Positions 25,756 through 34,357 of a DNA stretch of 54,575 bases are shown one piece after another. The translations under genes and the position numbers were made by a program. The notes beneath the pieces were generated by a model, which saw nothing but the letters and a program-made list of their open reading frames with translations, had not been told where the DNA came from and searched no databases. Numbering within the stretch: the stretch's first letter is position 1; every line of letters begins with the position of its first letter. Source of the DNA: Christensenella sp. UBA4379 (GTDB lineage Bacteria > Bacillota > Clostridia > Christensenellales > Aristaeellaceae); assembly GCA_002391225.1 (NCBI GenBank), contig DGRV01000029.1, forward strand, positions 35,861 through 90,435, written 5' to 3'.

Positions 25756-25915
25756 GCCGATGCACATGCAGCCGCTCTACAAAGACCGGGATTTCATTTC
25801 CACCGGGGTCGGCGAAGACATTTTTCAGAGAGGAATCTGCCTGCCCAGCGATATCAAGATGACGGAAGAGGACCAGGAGGTTGTAATTTCGATCATTCGG
25901 TCCTGCTTCAAATAA
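25756..25915 (+). pseudogene. Duplicated 3' remnant of the aminotransferase gene
   Basis: These 160 bases repeat positions 24965-25127: by eye the first ~120 bases show only about five differences, then the copies diverge. The remnant reads in frame as the last ~51 residues of the aminotransferase (from MHMQPLYKD) and ends in TAA, but it has no start region or ribosome site. It is probably the original 3' end, left when a segment carrying the acetyltransferase was inserted by homologous recombination. Confidence 0.85.
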
Positions 25916-25970
25916 TCTGATATTTATATGATGCTTCTTTATTACATTCATTGTACAGCGGAGAATAATC

Positions 25971-26573
25971 ATGAGAAAAATGAACCTGTTGATCAAACGT
26001 CTTTTTGATATTGTAGCCAGTACTTTGGGCTTGCTTCTCTTATCTCCGCTGTTTCTGATCTTTTCCATCTGGATTAAATTGGACTCCGAGGGACCGGTGT
26101 TTTTTCTTCAGGATCGTTTGGGATATCGTGGGAAGACATTCAGGCTGATCAAGTTCAGAACCATGGTACAGAATGCGGAGCATATTGGCGAAGGCGTCAA
26201 GGTGCTCTCGGAGAAGGATCCCCGGATTACAAAAAGCGGTCGTGTTCTCAGAAAGACCAGTATAGATGAACTGCCGCAGCTGATAAATGTTCTGCTGGGG
26301 GACATGAGTATTGTTGGTCCCCGGCCTCCGGTCGTTTATCACCCATACAAGGGGTTTGAAAACTATCCTGAGTGGGCAAAAAAGCGCTTTGAGATGAGAC
26401 CGGGCATAACCGGACTGGCTCAGGAGGAGGTTCGCGCGTCTGCTCCCTGGGATGACAGGTTTAAGTACGATATAGACTATGTAGAGCATTTTAACGTTTT
26501 TTTGGATATAAAAATCATCTTCAAAACGTTTATCCGAATCTTTAAGGCTGACGAATTATATCTTGGTCAATGA
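25971..26573 (+). CDS. Undecaprenyl-phosphate sugar-1-phosphate transferase (EpsL/PglC-like)
   Basis: This small phosphoglycosyl transferase moves a sugar-1-phosphate from a UDP-sugar to undecaprenyl phosphate, starting the repeat unit. The 200 residues hold one N-terminal membrane-dipping helix (about 12-33) and the monotopic PGT core: KFRTM, RKTSIDELPQL with the catalytic Asp-Glu pair, then DMSIVGPRPP and MRPGITGLAQ. The short length matches PglC/EpsL rather than the large WbaP/WcaJ forms, consistent with diNAc-bacillosamine or a related amino sugar as first residue. It lies directly after the aminotransferase/acetyltransferase block and overlaps no gene. Confidence 0.93.
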   Translation: MRKMNLLIKRLFDIVASTLGLLLLSPLFLIFSIWIKLDSEGPVFFLQDRLGYRGKTFRLIKFRTMVQNAEHIGEGVKVLSEKDPRITKSGRVLRKTSIDELPQLINVLLGDMSIVGPRPPVVYHPYKGFENYPEWAKKRFEMRPGITGLAQEEVRASAPWDDRFKYDIDYVEHFNVFLDIKIIFKTFIRIFKADELYLGQ

Positions 26574-26589
26574 TTCTGAGGGAGCCATC

Positions 26590-27594
26590 ATGGATAAAAT
26601 CAAAGTGCTTGTCACCGCTGTGGGGGGACCTACTGCAATCGGGGTCATGAAGTGTCTGCTGGGTCAGGACGACGTTGAACTGGCCGGCACCGATATGCGT
26701 ACGGAATCAGCCGGAAACGTGTACTGCCAGCATATTTATCAGGTACATTCGATGAAGGAAAGCGCATACCTGGATGATATCAGATCCATCGTTCAGAAAG
26801 GAAAAATTGATGCGGTCATCCCGACGATGCAGGATGAAATCAGACTTTTTCATGATCACGACATCGGCACGTGGACAGCGCTTCCCGAAAGCGACCACTA
26901 TGACTGTCTGACCGATAAAAGAAAGATGTATGAATTTCTGCAGAATGATTTTCCGGAAATCGTTCCGCTGTATATTCCCTATCATACGGCTGAAGAGTTA
27001 AAAGCGATTCACGACGAGTTCTTTAAGAACAAGGAATTATTCTGTGTAAAGGCGTCGAGTAGTCACGGCGGCCTGGGGTTCACAGTTTTGTCGGATAAGG
27101 AAAAAATACTGATTGATTCATTGGAAAACAACAAACACATTGTTCCTTTTGATCTGTTCGTGAAAACCAGACCCAAAAGCGAGATGCTCGCCATAGAATA
27201 TCTGCAGGGCCAGGAGTACAGCGTCGATCTTCTGCTCAATCACGGCAGCGTGACAGCGTGTGTTCCGCGGCTTCGTTCAAGGGTTTCCACTGGAATAGTA
27301 ATCGAAGGAACCGTACAAAAGAATGATCTGCTGATCGATTTGGCTTCGCGCATTGGTAAAACAATCATCCATTCCGGTTTTATCAACCTTCAATTTATTG
27401 TTGGAGAGAATTCGGTAAAATTGATTGATCTGAACGCTCGCTTTTGCGGAAGTCAGGTGCACAGTCTTGGCGCTGGAGTAAATTTCCCTCTTCTGATGCT
27501 GAAAGAGCATTTTTTCGGAGAGCAGGAACCGGTCCAGCCGCGTTGGAATACACGAATGATCCGCTATTGGGAAAGCGTATTCTTCTATGATTAA
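26590..27594 (+). CDS. ATP-grasp ligase (carbamoyl-phosphate synthase-like), first of cassette
   Basis: ATP-grasp enzymes couple a carboxylate to an amine or thiol through an acyl phosphate. ATG 26590 is preferred (GAGGGA upstream) over an in-frame start at 26563 inside the previous gene. The 334 residues start with a Rossmann-like pre-ATP domain (KVLVTAVGGPTAIG), continue with KASSSHGGLGF in the ATP-binding lid, YLQGQEYSVDLL, and end with the metal-binding segment IDLNARFCGSQVHS. It overlaps the following HAD gene by eight bases. Substrate unknown; the context suggests attaching an amino acid or similar group to a sugar or lipid-linked intermediate. Confidence 0.82.
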   Translation: MDKIKVLVTAVGGPTAIGVMKCLLGQDDVELAGTDMRTESAGNVYCQHIYQVHSMKESAYLDDIRSIVQKGKIDAVIPTMQDEIRLFHDHDIGTWTALPESDHYDCLTDKRKMYEFLQNDFPEIVPLYIPYHTAEELKAIHDEFFKNKELFCVKASSSHGGLGFTVLSDKEKILIDSLENNKHIVPFDLFVKTRPKSEMLAIEYLQGQEYSVDLLLNHGSVTACVPRLRSRVSTGIVIEGTVQKNDLLIDLASRIGKTIIHSGFINLQFIVGENSVKLIDLNARFCGSQVHSLGAGVNFPLLMLKEHFFGEQEPVQPRWNTRMIRYWESVFFYD

Positions 27595-28228
27595 ATGCGT
27601 CGGCTTTGATCTGGATGGAACGCTGTACGACGAGCGGTCTTACGTTGATTCCTGTTATGATGCAATCGCAATGTCCATCAATCCTGAAGAAAAGGATGAT
27701 ATCAAAGCGTATATGCATCGTATCCGCATGGAAAAAGGGGATCAGGCTGTTTTTCAGCATGTGATCGGGCATTATGCTCTGGACCAAGGAGCCTTGGAGG
27801 ATTTTGTCAGGATCTATCGCACCTGCAATGCGCAGATACAGCTTTACCCAGATGCGGAGGCTTTTTTGAACAAACCGCATCTATGGAAATTGGCACTCTT
27901 AACAAATGGCGGGGTGTGGACGCAGAAAAATAAATGCTGTTTGCTGAAGCTGAACCGTTTTTTTGATGAGATATGCATCACAGGTCAGTTACCGAGAAAT
28001 CATTGGAAACCGGCGCATGAAGCATTTGAGTGGCTGTGCGAGAAGATGAATATACATCCTGATGAATGCCTTTATGTAGGCGATCAATGGACCAACGACT
28101 ATGAGGGGGCGATTTCAGCGGGACTGCACGCCTGTCTGATAGACAGGGACGACAGATACCGGGGTGTGGCTGCCAGGATCAGAAGCTTTGACGAGCTGGA
28201 GGACTATGTTTCGAGGATAGGAGAATGA
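27587..28228 (+). CDS. HAD-family hydrolase
   Basis: A predicted phosphatase of the haloacid dehalogenase superfamily, 213 residues, cytoplasmic. The motifs are complete: DLDGT near residue 8-12 (nucleophile Asp and acid-base Asp), LLTNGG (motif II), a lysine in NHWKPAHEAF (motif III) and VGDQWTNDYEGA (motif IV). It overlaps the ATP-grasp gene by eight bases at its start and the next gene by four at its end, so the cassette is translationally coupled. It may remove a phosphate from a sugar- or amino-acid-phosphate intermediate; the substrate is unknown. Confidence 0.85.
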   Translation: MIKCVGFDLDGTLYDERSYVDSCYDAIAMSINPEEKDDIKAYMHRIRMEKGDQAVFQHVIGHYALDQGALEDFVRIYRTCNAQIQLYPDAEAFLNKPHLWKLALLTNGGVWTQKNKCCLLKLNRFFDEICITGQLPRNHWKPAHEAFEWLCEKMNIHPDECLYVGDQWTNDYEGAISAGLHACLIDRDDRYRGVAARIRSFDELEDYVSRIGE

Positions 28229-29154
28229 GAACAACACCGCTGCAGAAGCTGGGAACCATAGAAGGCAATCAGCTTTATATCAAACGTGAGGATCTGATTC
28301 CGTTCTGCTTTGGCGGAAACAAAGCCAGAAAGGCGGAACTGTTTTTTCAGATCATCGATGCCGGCTCCTATGACTGCGTTGTGACCTATGGCAGCAGCAG
28401 TTCCAATCACTGCAGAGTCATTGCAAATATGTGCGCTTCGCGGGGAATCAGTTGCCATGTGATTGCGCCTGCCGAGGCGTTCGGTGTCTCATACAATCAG
28501 CAGATGATGAAACTGTACAATGCAGAGATCAGCGTTGTACACGTGTCAGAAGTCCATGATCAGATTGAAAACACTATCGCGGCCCTGAAGCGGCAGGGAA
28601 AAACGCCTTATTTTATACCTGGCGGTGGCCACGGTATCACAGGAACCCAGGCTTATGTGAATTGCTACGATGAAATTGCCGATTATGGGAAAACCAATGG
28701 AACGACATTTGATCTGATTTTTCTTGCGTCCGGGACAGGTACCACGCAGGCAGGACTGATTTGCGGGAAATTGCTGCATCACGCTTCATGCGATATCATC
28801 GGAATCAGTATTGCGAGAAAGAACCCAAGGGGCAGAGATATAGTTCTTGAAAGTGTGAGAGAATACATGGGGAACCAAGTGTCTTTGTCTTCGATACAGG
28901 ATAGCACGGTTTTCGTCGACGAATATGTGACGAATGGGTATGGACAGACCGATTCAGCCATTCAGGAAACGATTCTAAAGGTTTTGCTGACCTATGGCAT
29001 TCCACTGGATGAAACCTATACCGGAAAAGCGTTTCATGGAATGACGGAATATCTGAAAAACAATCAGATCCGAGGAAAAAACGTCCTCTTTATACACACA
29101 GGCGGTACGCCGCTGTTCTTTGATGCATTAAGAAAATGGGATGACGGAAAATGA
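28225..29154 (+). CDS. PLP-dependent enzyme of the D-cysteine desulfhydrase/ACC deaminase family
   Basis: The 309-residue product belongs to fold-type II PLP enzymes. The early KREDL, the Schiff-base segment FGGNKARK, GSSSSNHCR near the phosphate site, and the C-terminal GKAFHGM and HTGG segments are typical of this group. Known members release sulfide, ammonia or act on small amino acids. In this cassette it could make or rearrange the amino acid used by the flanking ATP-grasp ligases. The start codon overlaps the HAD stop (ATGA), and the stop overlaps the next start. The exact reaction cannot be assigned. Confidence 0.82.
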   Translation: MRTTPLQKLGTIEGNQLYIKREDLIPFCFGGNKARKAELFFQIIDAGSYDCVVTYGSSSSNHCRVIANMCASRGISCHVIAPAEAFGVSYNQQMMKLYNAEISVVHVSEVHDQIENTIAALKRQGKTPYFIPGGGHGITGTQAYVNCYDEIADYGKTNGTTFDLIFLASGTGTTQAGLICGKLLHHASCDIIGISIARKNPRGRDIVLESVREYMGNQVSLSSIQDSTVFVDEYVTNGYGQTDSAIQETILKVLLTYGIPLDETYTGKAFHGMTEYLKNNQIRGKNVLFIHTGGTPLFFDALRKWDDGK

Positions 29155-30119
29155 ACATTTTATTGCTTGCTGTTGGTACAAGAAACAAAATCGTCCAGTA
29201 TTTTAAACGCGCATGGTCTGGCACCGGTCAAGTGATCGCTACTGATTCGAGCATTCTGGCGCCTGCCATTTACGAAGCGGATCGATATTATATTGTTCCT
29301 CCTATTACAGCGCCCGACTATTTGGATGTGATTCTGGATATCTGTAAAAAGGAAAAGATTACTGGTCTGCTGAGCCTGATCGACCCGGAATTGAGCCTGC
29401 TTGCCGAACATGAGGAGACATTCAGAAGCGTGGGCGCAACGGTTATCGGAAGCCCCTTTGAGCTCTGCGAGATGTCTCTGGATAAGATGCAGATGTACCG
29501 CTGGTTGAAAAATCACCATTATCTCTGCGCTCAGTCATGGGATGATCCGGAGGCGTTTTACCAGGATGCTGCCGCTCAAAAAGCGACATATCCGGTCATT
29601 GTGAAACCGGTCCAGGGATCTGCATCGCTGAATCTATCAAAAGCGAACGATTGGGAAACGGTCCGTCTGCTTACCTCTCACCAGGATCATATGATGGTTC
29701 AGGAGTATCTGGATGGTCAGGAAATTGGAGCGGATGTGTATATTGATCTGATCTCCGGAGAGGTAGTTTCTATTTTTACGAAAAAGAAAATCAAAATGCG
29801 GGCGGGAGAAACGGATAAGGCTGTCAGCTTCAAAGAAAACAGCCTGTTTGAACTGATTGAAAAGTTTGTCAAGGAAGCCGGTTTCCGAGGGCAAATTGAT
29901 ATTGATCTGTTTGAGAAGAATGGAGAATACTATATATCAGAAGTGAATCCGCGGTTTGGGGGCGGCTATCCGCACGCTTATGAAGCAGGCTGCGATCATA
30001 TTCAGCTGATCAGGAATAATTTGCAAGGCAAAATAAATGAGAAACGAATCGGCGAATATGATGAAAATGTTTATATGATGAAGTATAACGAAGTGAGCAT
30101 CCGAAAAATACTACCCTGA
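29151..30119 (+). CDS. ATP-grasp ligase, second of cassette
   Basis: A 322-residue ATP-grasp protein starting MNILLLAVGTRNK. It has PVIVKPVQGSAS in the ATP-binding region, VQEYLDGQEIGADVYID, and the metal-binding end of the fold at SEVNPRFGGGYPHAYEAG. It is related in architecture to the ATP-grasp protein at 26590 but clearly different in sequence. It overlaps the PLP gene by four bases. Two ligases flanking a phosphatase and an amino-acid enzyme suggest stepwise condensation of small carboxylates and amines, perhaps as a non-sugar decoration of the polysaccharide. Product unknown. Confidence 0.82.
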   Translation: MNILLLAVGTRNKIVQYFKRAWSGTGQVIATDSSILAPAIYEADRYYIVPPITAPDYLDVILDICKKEKITGLLSLIDPELSLLAEHEETFRSVGATVIGSPFELCEMSLDKMQMYRWLKNHHYLCAQSWDDPEAFYQDAAAQKATYPVIVKPVQGSASLNLSKANDWETVRLLTSHQDHMMVQEYLDGQEIGADVYIDLISGEVVSIFTKKKIKMRAGETDKAVSFKENSLFELIEKFVKEAGFRGQIDIDLFEKNGEYYISEVNPRFGGGYPHAYEAGCDHIQLIRNNLQGKINEKRIGEYDENVYMMKYNEVSIRKILP

Positions 30120-30147
30120 CCAACGAATCAAGCATGGAGTGATCTAT

Positions 30148-31098
30148 ATGTCCCCCTGTTTATCTGTGATTGTACCTGTCTACAATGTGGAACAATATCT
30201 TCCGCAGTGCCTGGAAAGCTTGCTGAATCAGACGCTGCGGGATATTGAAATCATTCTGGTGAACGACGGAAGCACGGATCAGTCGGAGAAGATTTGTCGG
30301 GAATACGCAGACAGCGACAGCAGGATCAAACTTTATACAAAGCCCAATGGGGGGCTTTCCGATGCCCGGAATTATGGCTTGGATAGAGCTTCTGCTAATA
30401 TTGTCGGCTTTGTGGACTCCGATGATTATATTGATTTAAATATGTTTGAGCATCTTCTAAACCAGAAGAAGAAGCACTCAGCGCAGATCGCAGTCGGAGG
30501 AGTCAAAATGATGACGAACGACGGCGAAGTTTATCTTACAAGAGCGGTGCCAGGTGAATGTGTATACAACCGTCATGATGCAATTGCTGAAGTACTATAT
30601 TCTAAACGCGTACTGAACGCTGTGACAAATAAGATTTTTGACGCGGACCTTTTTAATGGCATTCGTTTTCCTGTTGGAAAAGTGTTTGAAGACGCGTTTA
30701 TTATCTATGATTTATTTCAGAAGGCCTCTACTGTTACTTTTACAGATCAGGTGTTTTACTATTATCGTTTTAACCGACAGAGCATCTCTCACAAGGCGTT
30801 TTCAGAACGCGAATTTGACCGTATCGAAGCTTCCTTGAAAAAGGTTGATTTTATCCGGAAAGAATACCCTGATCTTCTCAGCTTGGCCGAACAGTATGTC
30901 GTATATGACTGCATGATGACGATGAGCAAAATGGAGCATTATGATTGCCGTTATGATGCGCTGGTGATGGACAACATCAGAAAGTACTGGAGATCCTTTA
31001 TCAGGGGGGATCATTCTCCTTCTGCAAAGCTTTTTGTCCTTTGCTCACTGATTTCCCCCAGCCTTACAGTAAAAGCGAATCGATTGATCAACCGGTGA
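30148..31098 (+). CDS. Glycosyltransferase family 2
   Basis: Predicted to transfer a sugar from a nucleotide donor to the lipid-linked repeat unit at the inner membrane face. ATG 30148 has TGGAGTG upstream. The GT-A fold is clear: SVIVPVYNVEQYL at the start, VNDGSTDQS, GGLSDARNYGL and the metal-binding DSDDY, with PVGKVFEDAF later in the catalytic domain. The 316 residues end in a basic helix without a clear membrane span, as in many EPS glycosyltransferases. Donor and linkage cannot be read from sequence. Confidence 0.92.
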   Translation: MSPCLSVIVPVYNVEQYLPQCLESLLNQTLRDIEIILVNDGSTDQSEKICREYADSDSRIKLYTKPNGGLSDARNYGLDRASANIVGFVDSDDYIDLNMFEHLLNQKKKHSAQIAVGGVKMMTNDGEVYLTRAVPGECVYNRHDAIAEVLYSKRVLNAVTNKIFDADLFNGIRFPVGKVFEDAFIIYDLFQKASTVTFTDQVFYYYRFNRQSISHKAFSEREFDRIEASLKKVDFIRKEYPDLLSLAEQYVVYDCMMTMSKMEHYDCRYDALVMDNIRKYWRSFIRGDHSPSAKLFVLCSLISPSLTVKANRLINR

Positions 31099-31147
31099 TG
31101 GCTTGATCTGATGTTTCTATTGAACAGAAGAGGGTTTATATTGAAGT

Positions 31148-32110
31148 ATGATTTCAGTGATTATTCCTATGTACAACGCTTCCAAAACAATTCGACGCTG
31201 TCTTTGCTCTGTGATGGAGCAAACCTATACGGATTTGGAGATTATTGTTATTGACGATGGTTCAACTGATGACAGTGCGCGGATTGTAGCGGAGATGGAG
31301 GCGCAGGATCAGCGTATCCGCTGCTACAAAAAAAGCAATGGCGGGGCAAGCAGCGCCAGAAACATAGGGATTCTGAAATCAAGCGGGGACTATCTATGCT
31401 TTCTGGACAGCGACGACGCCATAGCCCGGGATTATGTCAAAGCATTAATAGAAGAAATGACGCTGAAAAAGTCGGATTTCACGATGTGCGGGTACCGTGA
31501 CATCAGCCTGAACAAACAACTGGACCATGTACTGACAGAAGACCAGTTTTCGGAACTTCGTGGAACGATTCAGGAAGATTTATGCCTCCTGAGGGAGTTT
31601 TCTAACTCACCATGCATGAAAATGTTCCTTGCGGACATTATCAGAGAGCACCAGCTTCTTTTCCGGGAAGATATGGTCACGGCTGAAGACCAGTATTTCA
31701 ATTATCAGTATATGGAGTACTGTCGTACTGTTTCTTTTGTGAATCGTCCGATTTATGTGTATTATACCGGAGAATCTGATCTTTCGGTCCGACGTACACG
31801 CAAGTGCTTTGAAAATGACCTGGAGAATCTTGCGTTTGCAAAAGCGTTCATGGAACGCCGCAAAGTGGTCAATGGAATGCAGATGATCGGAAGATCTCTG
31901 TGCTATGCTGTACGCCGCTACATATTTCTGACAGACGAGAAGAATGATTTGTCAGCTTGCAGAAAGCGTCTCCAAAGCCTTCGCCAGATTCTTCATGAAC
32001 CGATTCATCTGTACAAATGGCAGGATGACGTGATTTACCAGCTCCTGTTCCGCCGGCTATATACGGTTCTGTGTATGTATTTATGGTGTCGGCTGAGGCT
32101 GCTTCAATAA
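31148..32110 (+). CDS. Glycosyltransferase family 2
   Basis: A second GT-A glycosyltransferase of 320 residues: ISVIIPMYNASKTI, IDDGSTDDS, GGASSARNIG and LDSDDAI. FREDMVTAEDQYFN corresponds to the acceptor-side acidic motif. It follows the previous glycosyltransferase by 49 bases and lies ahead of the polymerase gene. It should add one sugar of the repeat unit; specificity is unknown. Confidence 0.92.
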   Translation: MISVIIPMYNASKTIRRCLCSVMEQTYTDLEIIVIDDGSTDDSARIVAEMEAQDQRIRCYKKSNGGASSARNIGILKSSGDYLCFLDSDDAIARDYVKALIEEMTLKKSDFTMCGYRDISLNKQLDHVLTEDQFSELRGTIQEDLCLLREFSNSPCMKMFLADIIREHQLLFREDMVTAEDQYFNYQYMEYCRTVSFVNRPIYVYYTGESDLSVRRTRKCFENDLENLAFAKAFMERRKVVNGMQMIGRSLCYAVRRYIFLTDEKNDLSACRKRLQSLRQILHEPIHLYKWQDDVIYQLLFRRLYTVLCMYLWCRLRLLQ

Positions 32111-32168
32111 ATCAAGGTCCGATCAACAGATCACAGCAGAATGTATTCCGCTGAGGAGTTATCAATCA

Positions 32169-33350
32169 ATGGTCGTAACTTTTACGTTGTTGGCGTTTGG
32201 GGCTTTAGGCTTTTCGGTTCCCAAACAGTATCTGCGGCGGTATATGCTTTTTTCAGCAGTCTGCATTTCGTCGTTGTATTTTTTTTACACCCCTCCGCCT
32301 ACATGGGACTTGACCCGGCATTATCAGGCACTGAGGATATTGAGAAATTATGATTTTAAATCTGTTGTTTTCGGCAATGTTGATTCGACGAATGAAATGC
32401 TCCGGGAATATTCGGACGGGTCGAGAATCTATCTGATTTATGCCTATCTGATCGGGCAGTTTCATGTGGATGCGCTTCTTCCCGTGATCACGGGGATCAT
32501 CATTTATACAACGGCGACCAAGATCATTGTCTTAGCAGCGGAAGATGTCGGCGGAAATATTGAAGACTGGAAGCTATCTTTCTGCTTTTTCTATCTGCTG
32601 ATTATGCTGGATTTCAGAACGATTTCAGGGGTCAGAAATATGATGGCCTATGTTCTCTGTTCTTATGTCCTATATATGGATCTGGTACGGAATGCCAACA
32701 AAATCATATGTTTTTCAGCATATTTTCTTTTGTATGGGCTTCATACGAGCGTCGCCATGCTGATTTTGTTACGTGCTCTGGTCCTGCTGTGCAATGTGAT
32801 GCCGAAGTGGATTGTCGTAGGTTTTTCCGGACTGATTTATACCTTCCAGGATTACGCAATCCGGTTTTTATCTCGGTTCAGCAATTTATCGGTGATAGAG
32901 CTTCTGATGAGAAAAGTCAATACCTACGCTGTCAATGGGGGAACGGAGTTTAAAGTATACAGAGGAGTTATTCACTTCATCGAAATCATACTGATTCTGC
33001 TGCTCTATCTTTATGTACGCCGGAATATTAAGGACTCAAAGAAATTTAAGAAGTTTGGTGATTATTACCTGCTGATTATCGCGTTTACCCTGGGAGCTAT
33101 TCAGCAGTATGATATTTTTGTCAGAAATGTTATGCTTCTGTATTTTATGGTATTTCCTTTTCTTTTGCTGTTTCTTAAAACAATTGTTTGTGAAACGCCT
33201 TTTGAACTGAATGTACCGGAATATTCGAAGATTGGCTTCAATGAAACGGTTGTTTATCTTTCGATTTATCTTGAGATGGTGCTGTTCGGCATATTATATT
33301 ACAGAGGATATTATACACCGATGGACGTTGGTTTTTCGTTTTTTAAGTGA
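32169..33350 (+). CDS. EpsG-family polysaccharide polymerase (Wzy-like membrane protein)
   Basis: A 393-residue polytopic membrane protein with about ten hydrophobic segments. TPPPTWDLTRHY after the second span matches the outside loop typical of EpsG/Wzy-type proteins (usually a DxxRHY motif), and SGVRNMMAY a later conserved loop. GAGGAG precedes ATG 32169 at a slightly long distance. Such proteins join flipped repeat units on the outside. The match is by pattern, topology and neighbourhood; Wzy-type proteins are poorly conserved. Confidence 0.82.
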   Translation: MVVTFTLLAFGALGFSVPKQYLRRYMLFSAVCISSLYFFYTPPPTWDLTRHYQALRILRNYDFKSVVFGNVDSTNEMLREYSDGSRIYLIYAYLIGQFHVDALLPVITGIIIYTTATKIIVLAAEDVGGNIEDWKLSFCFFYLLIMLDFRTISGVRNMMAYVLCSYVLYMDLVRNANKIICFSAYFLLYGLHTSVAMLILLRALVLLCNVMPKWIVVGFSGLIYTFQDYAIRFLSRFSNLSVIELLMRKVNTYAVNGGTEFKVYRGVIHFIEIILILLLYLYVRRNIKDSKKFKKFGDYYLLIIAFTLGAIQQYDIFVRNVMLLYFMVFPFLLLFLKTIVCETPFELNVPEYSKIGFNETVVYLSIYLEMVLFGILYYRGYYTPMDVGFSFFK

Positions 33351-33437
33351 TCAGGGATTTGGTGAACTTCCTGTTACAAGACGGCTTCTGGCAAGATAAA
33401 GCCATTGCTGCTGACTGCTTCGAAAGGTATTGAGCAA

Positions 33438-34307
33438 ATGAAATTCGCTTATCTGATCATGGCACATCACCGATTCGATGTCCTAAAGATGCTCCTTTCT
33501 GATATAGACTATCAAGATAATGATATTTTTTTACATATAGATAAAAAAACAGAGAATCCTCCTGTGGATGAACTGAAGAAGTGCGTTCAGAAATCAAGGC
33601 TGATCATTATTCCAAGCATTCCTGTATATTGGGGGCATTCTTCCCAGACACAATGCGTGCTGAATCTGTTGGAAAAGGCTGCAAATTATGATACCTATGA
33701 TTATTACCATCTTCTTGTCGGAGTAGAATTTCCGTTAAAGACACAGGATAGAATTCATCAGTTTTTTGCCGAAAATCGTGGAAAAGAGTTTATCGGTTTT
33801 GATCATCGCCAGGGGTTTGAAAACCGGATCAAATACTACTATTTTTGGAAAAAATACAGCCGAGATTGTGATACATTGTGGAAGAAAATGCTGCTGCATA
33901 CTGGAAGAGCACTTTTGAAGCTGCAGAAGATCGTAGGCGTCAACAGACTGAAGCATGAGCCTAGCTATTACCATAAGGGCTACGCAAACTGGAGCATCAC
34001 AGACGGGCTGGCAAGGCTCTTTCTGGAACATTCCCGGGAAATAATGAAAGCGTGCCGCTGGTCTTACTGCGCCGATGAAGTGTGCTTTCATACTATTCTT
34101 TATCATTCTGTTTTTTTTAACAATGTTTATGATCCTGTGGACGAATATCATTCCGTGATGAGAATTACGACTTGGCAGGACGCTAAAAACCAGTTTCATC
34201 CGGAGGACATCCCCATGCTGTTAAAATCCGGAAGGCTGTTTGCCAGAAAATTTGACGACGAAAAGGCGATGGATTCCATCACCACCCTGATCAGAATGCG
34301 TGAGTAA
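33438..34307 (+). CDS. Branching-type beta-glycosyltransferase (GT14 family)
   Basis: The 289 residues resemble the GT14 core-2/I-branching family: MKFAYLIMAHHRFD at the start, IFLHIDKKT, a VYWGHSSQT segment, and YYHLLVGVEFPLK, where animal enzymes have a similar LSGxDxPL stretch. The late SYCADEVCFHTILYHS segment matches the acidic DExxF region. I take ATG 33438; upstream in-frame start codons lack ribosome sites. It would add a branching sugar such as GlcNAc or xylose to the repeat unit; donor unknown. Confidence 0.85.
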   Translation: MKFAYLIMAHHRFDVLKMLLSDIDYQDNDIFLHIDKKTENPPVDELKKCVQKSRLIIIPSIPVYWGHSSQTQCVLNLLEKAANYDTYDYYHLLVGVEFPLKTQDRIHQFFAENRGKEFIGFDHRQGFENRIKYYYFWKKYSRDCDTLWKKMLLHTGRALLKLQKIVGVNRLKHEPSYYHKGYANWSITDGLARLFLEHSREIMKACRWSYCADEVCFHTILYHSVFFNNVYDPVDEYHSVMRITTWQDAKNQFHPEDIPMLLKSGRLFARKFDDEKAMDSITTLIRMRE

Positions 34308-34357
34308 AAGCGCTGACAAAAGAAAACAGGTTTGTTTCAATGCACGGGAGAAATAAA

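Noticed and set aside
32141..32353. Small open frame overlapping the start of the polymerase gene
   Set aside because: It overlaps the membrane protein in another frame, has no homologous pattern and ends at random.
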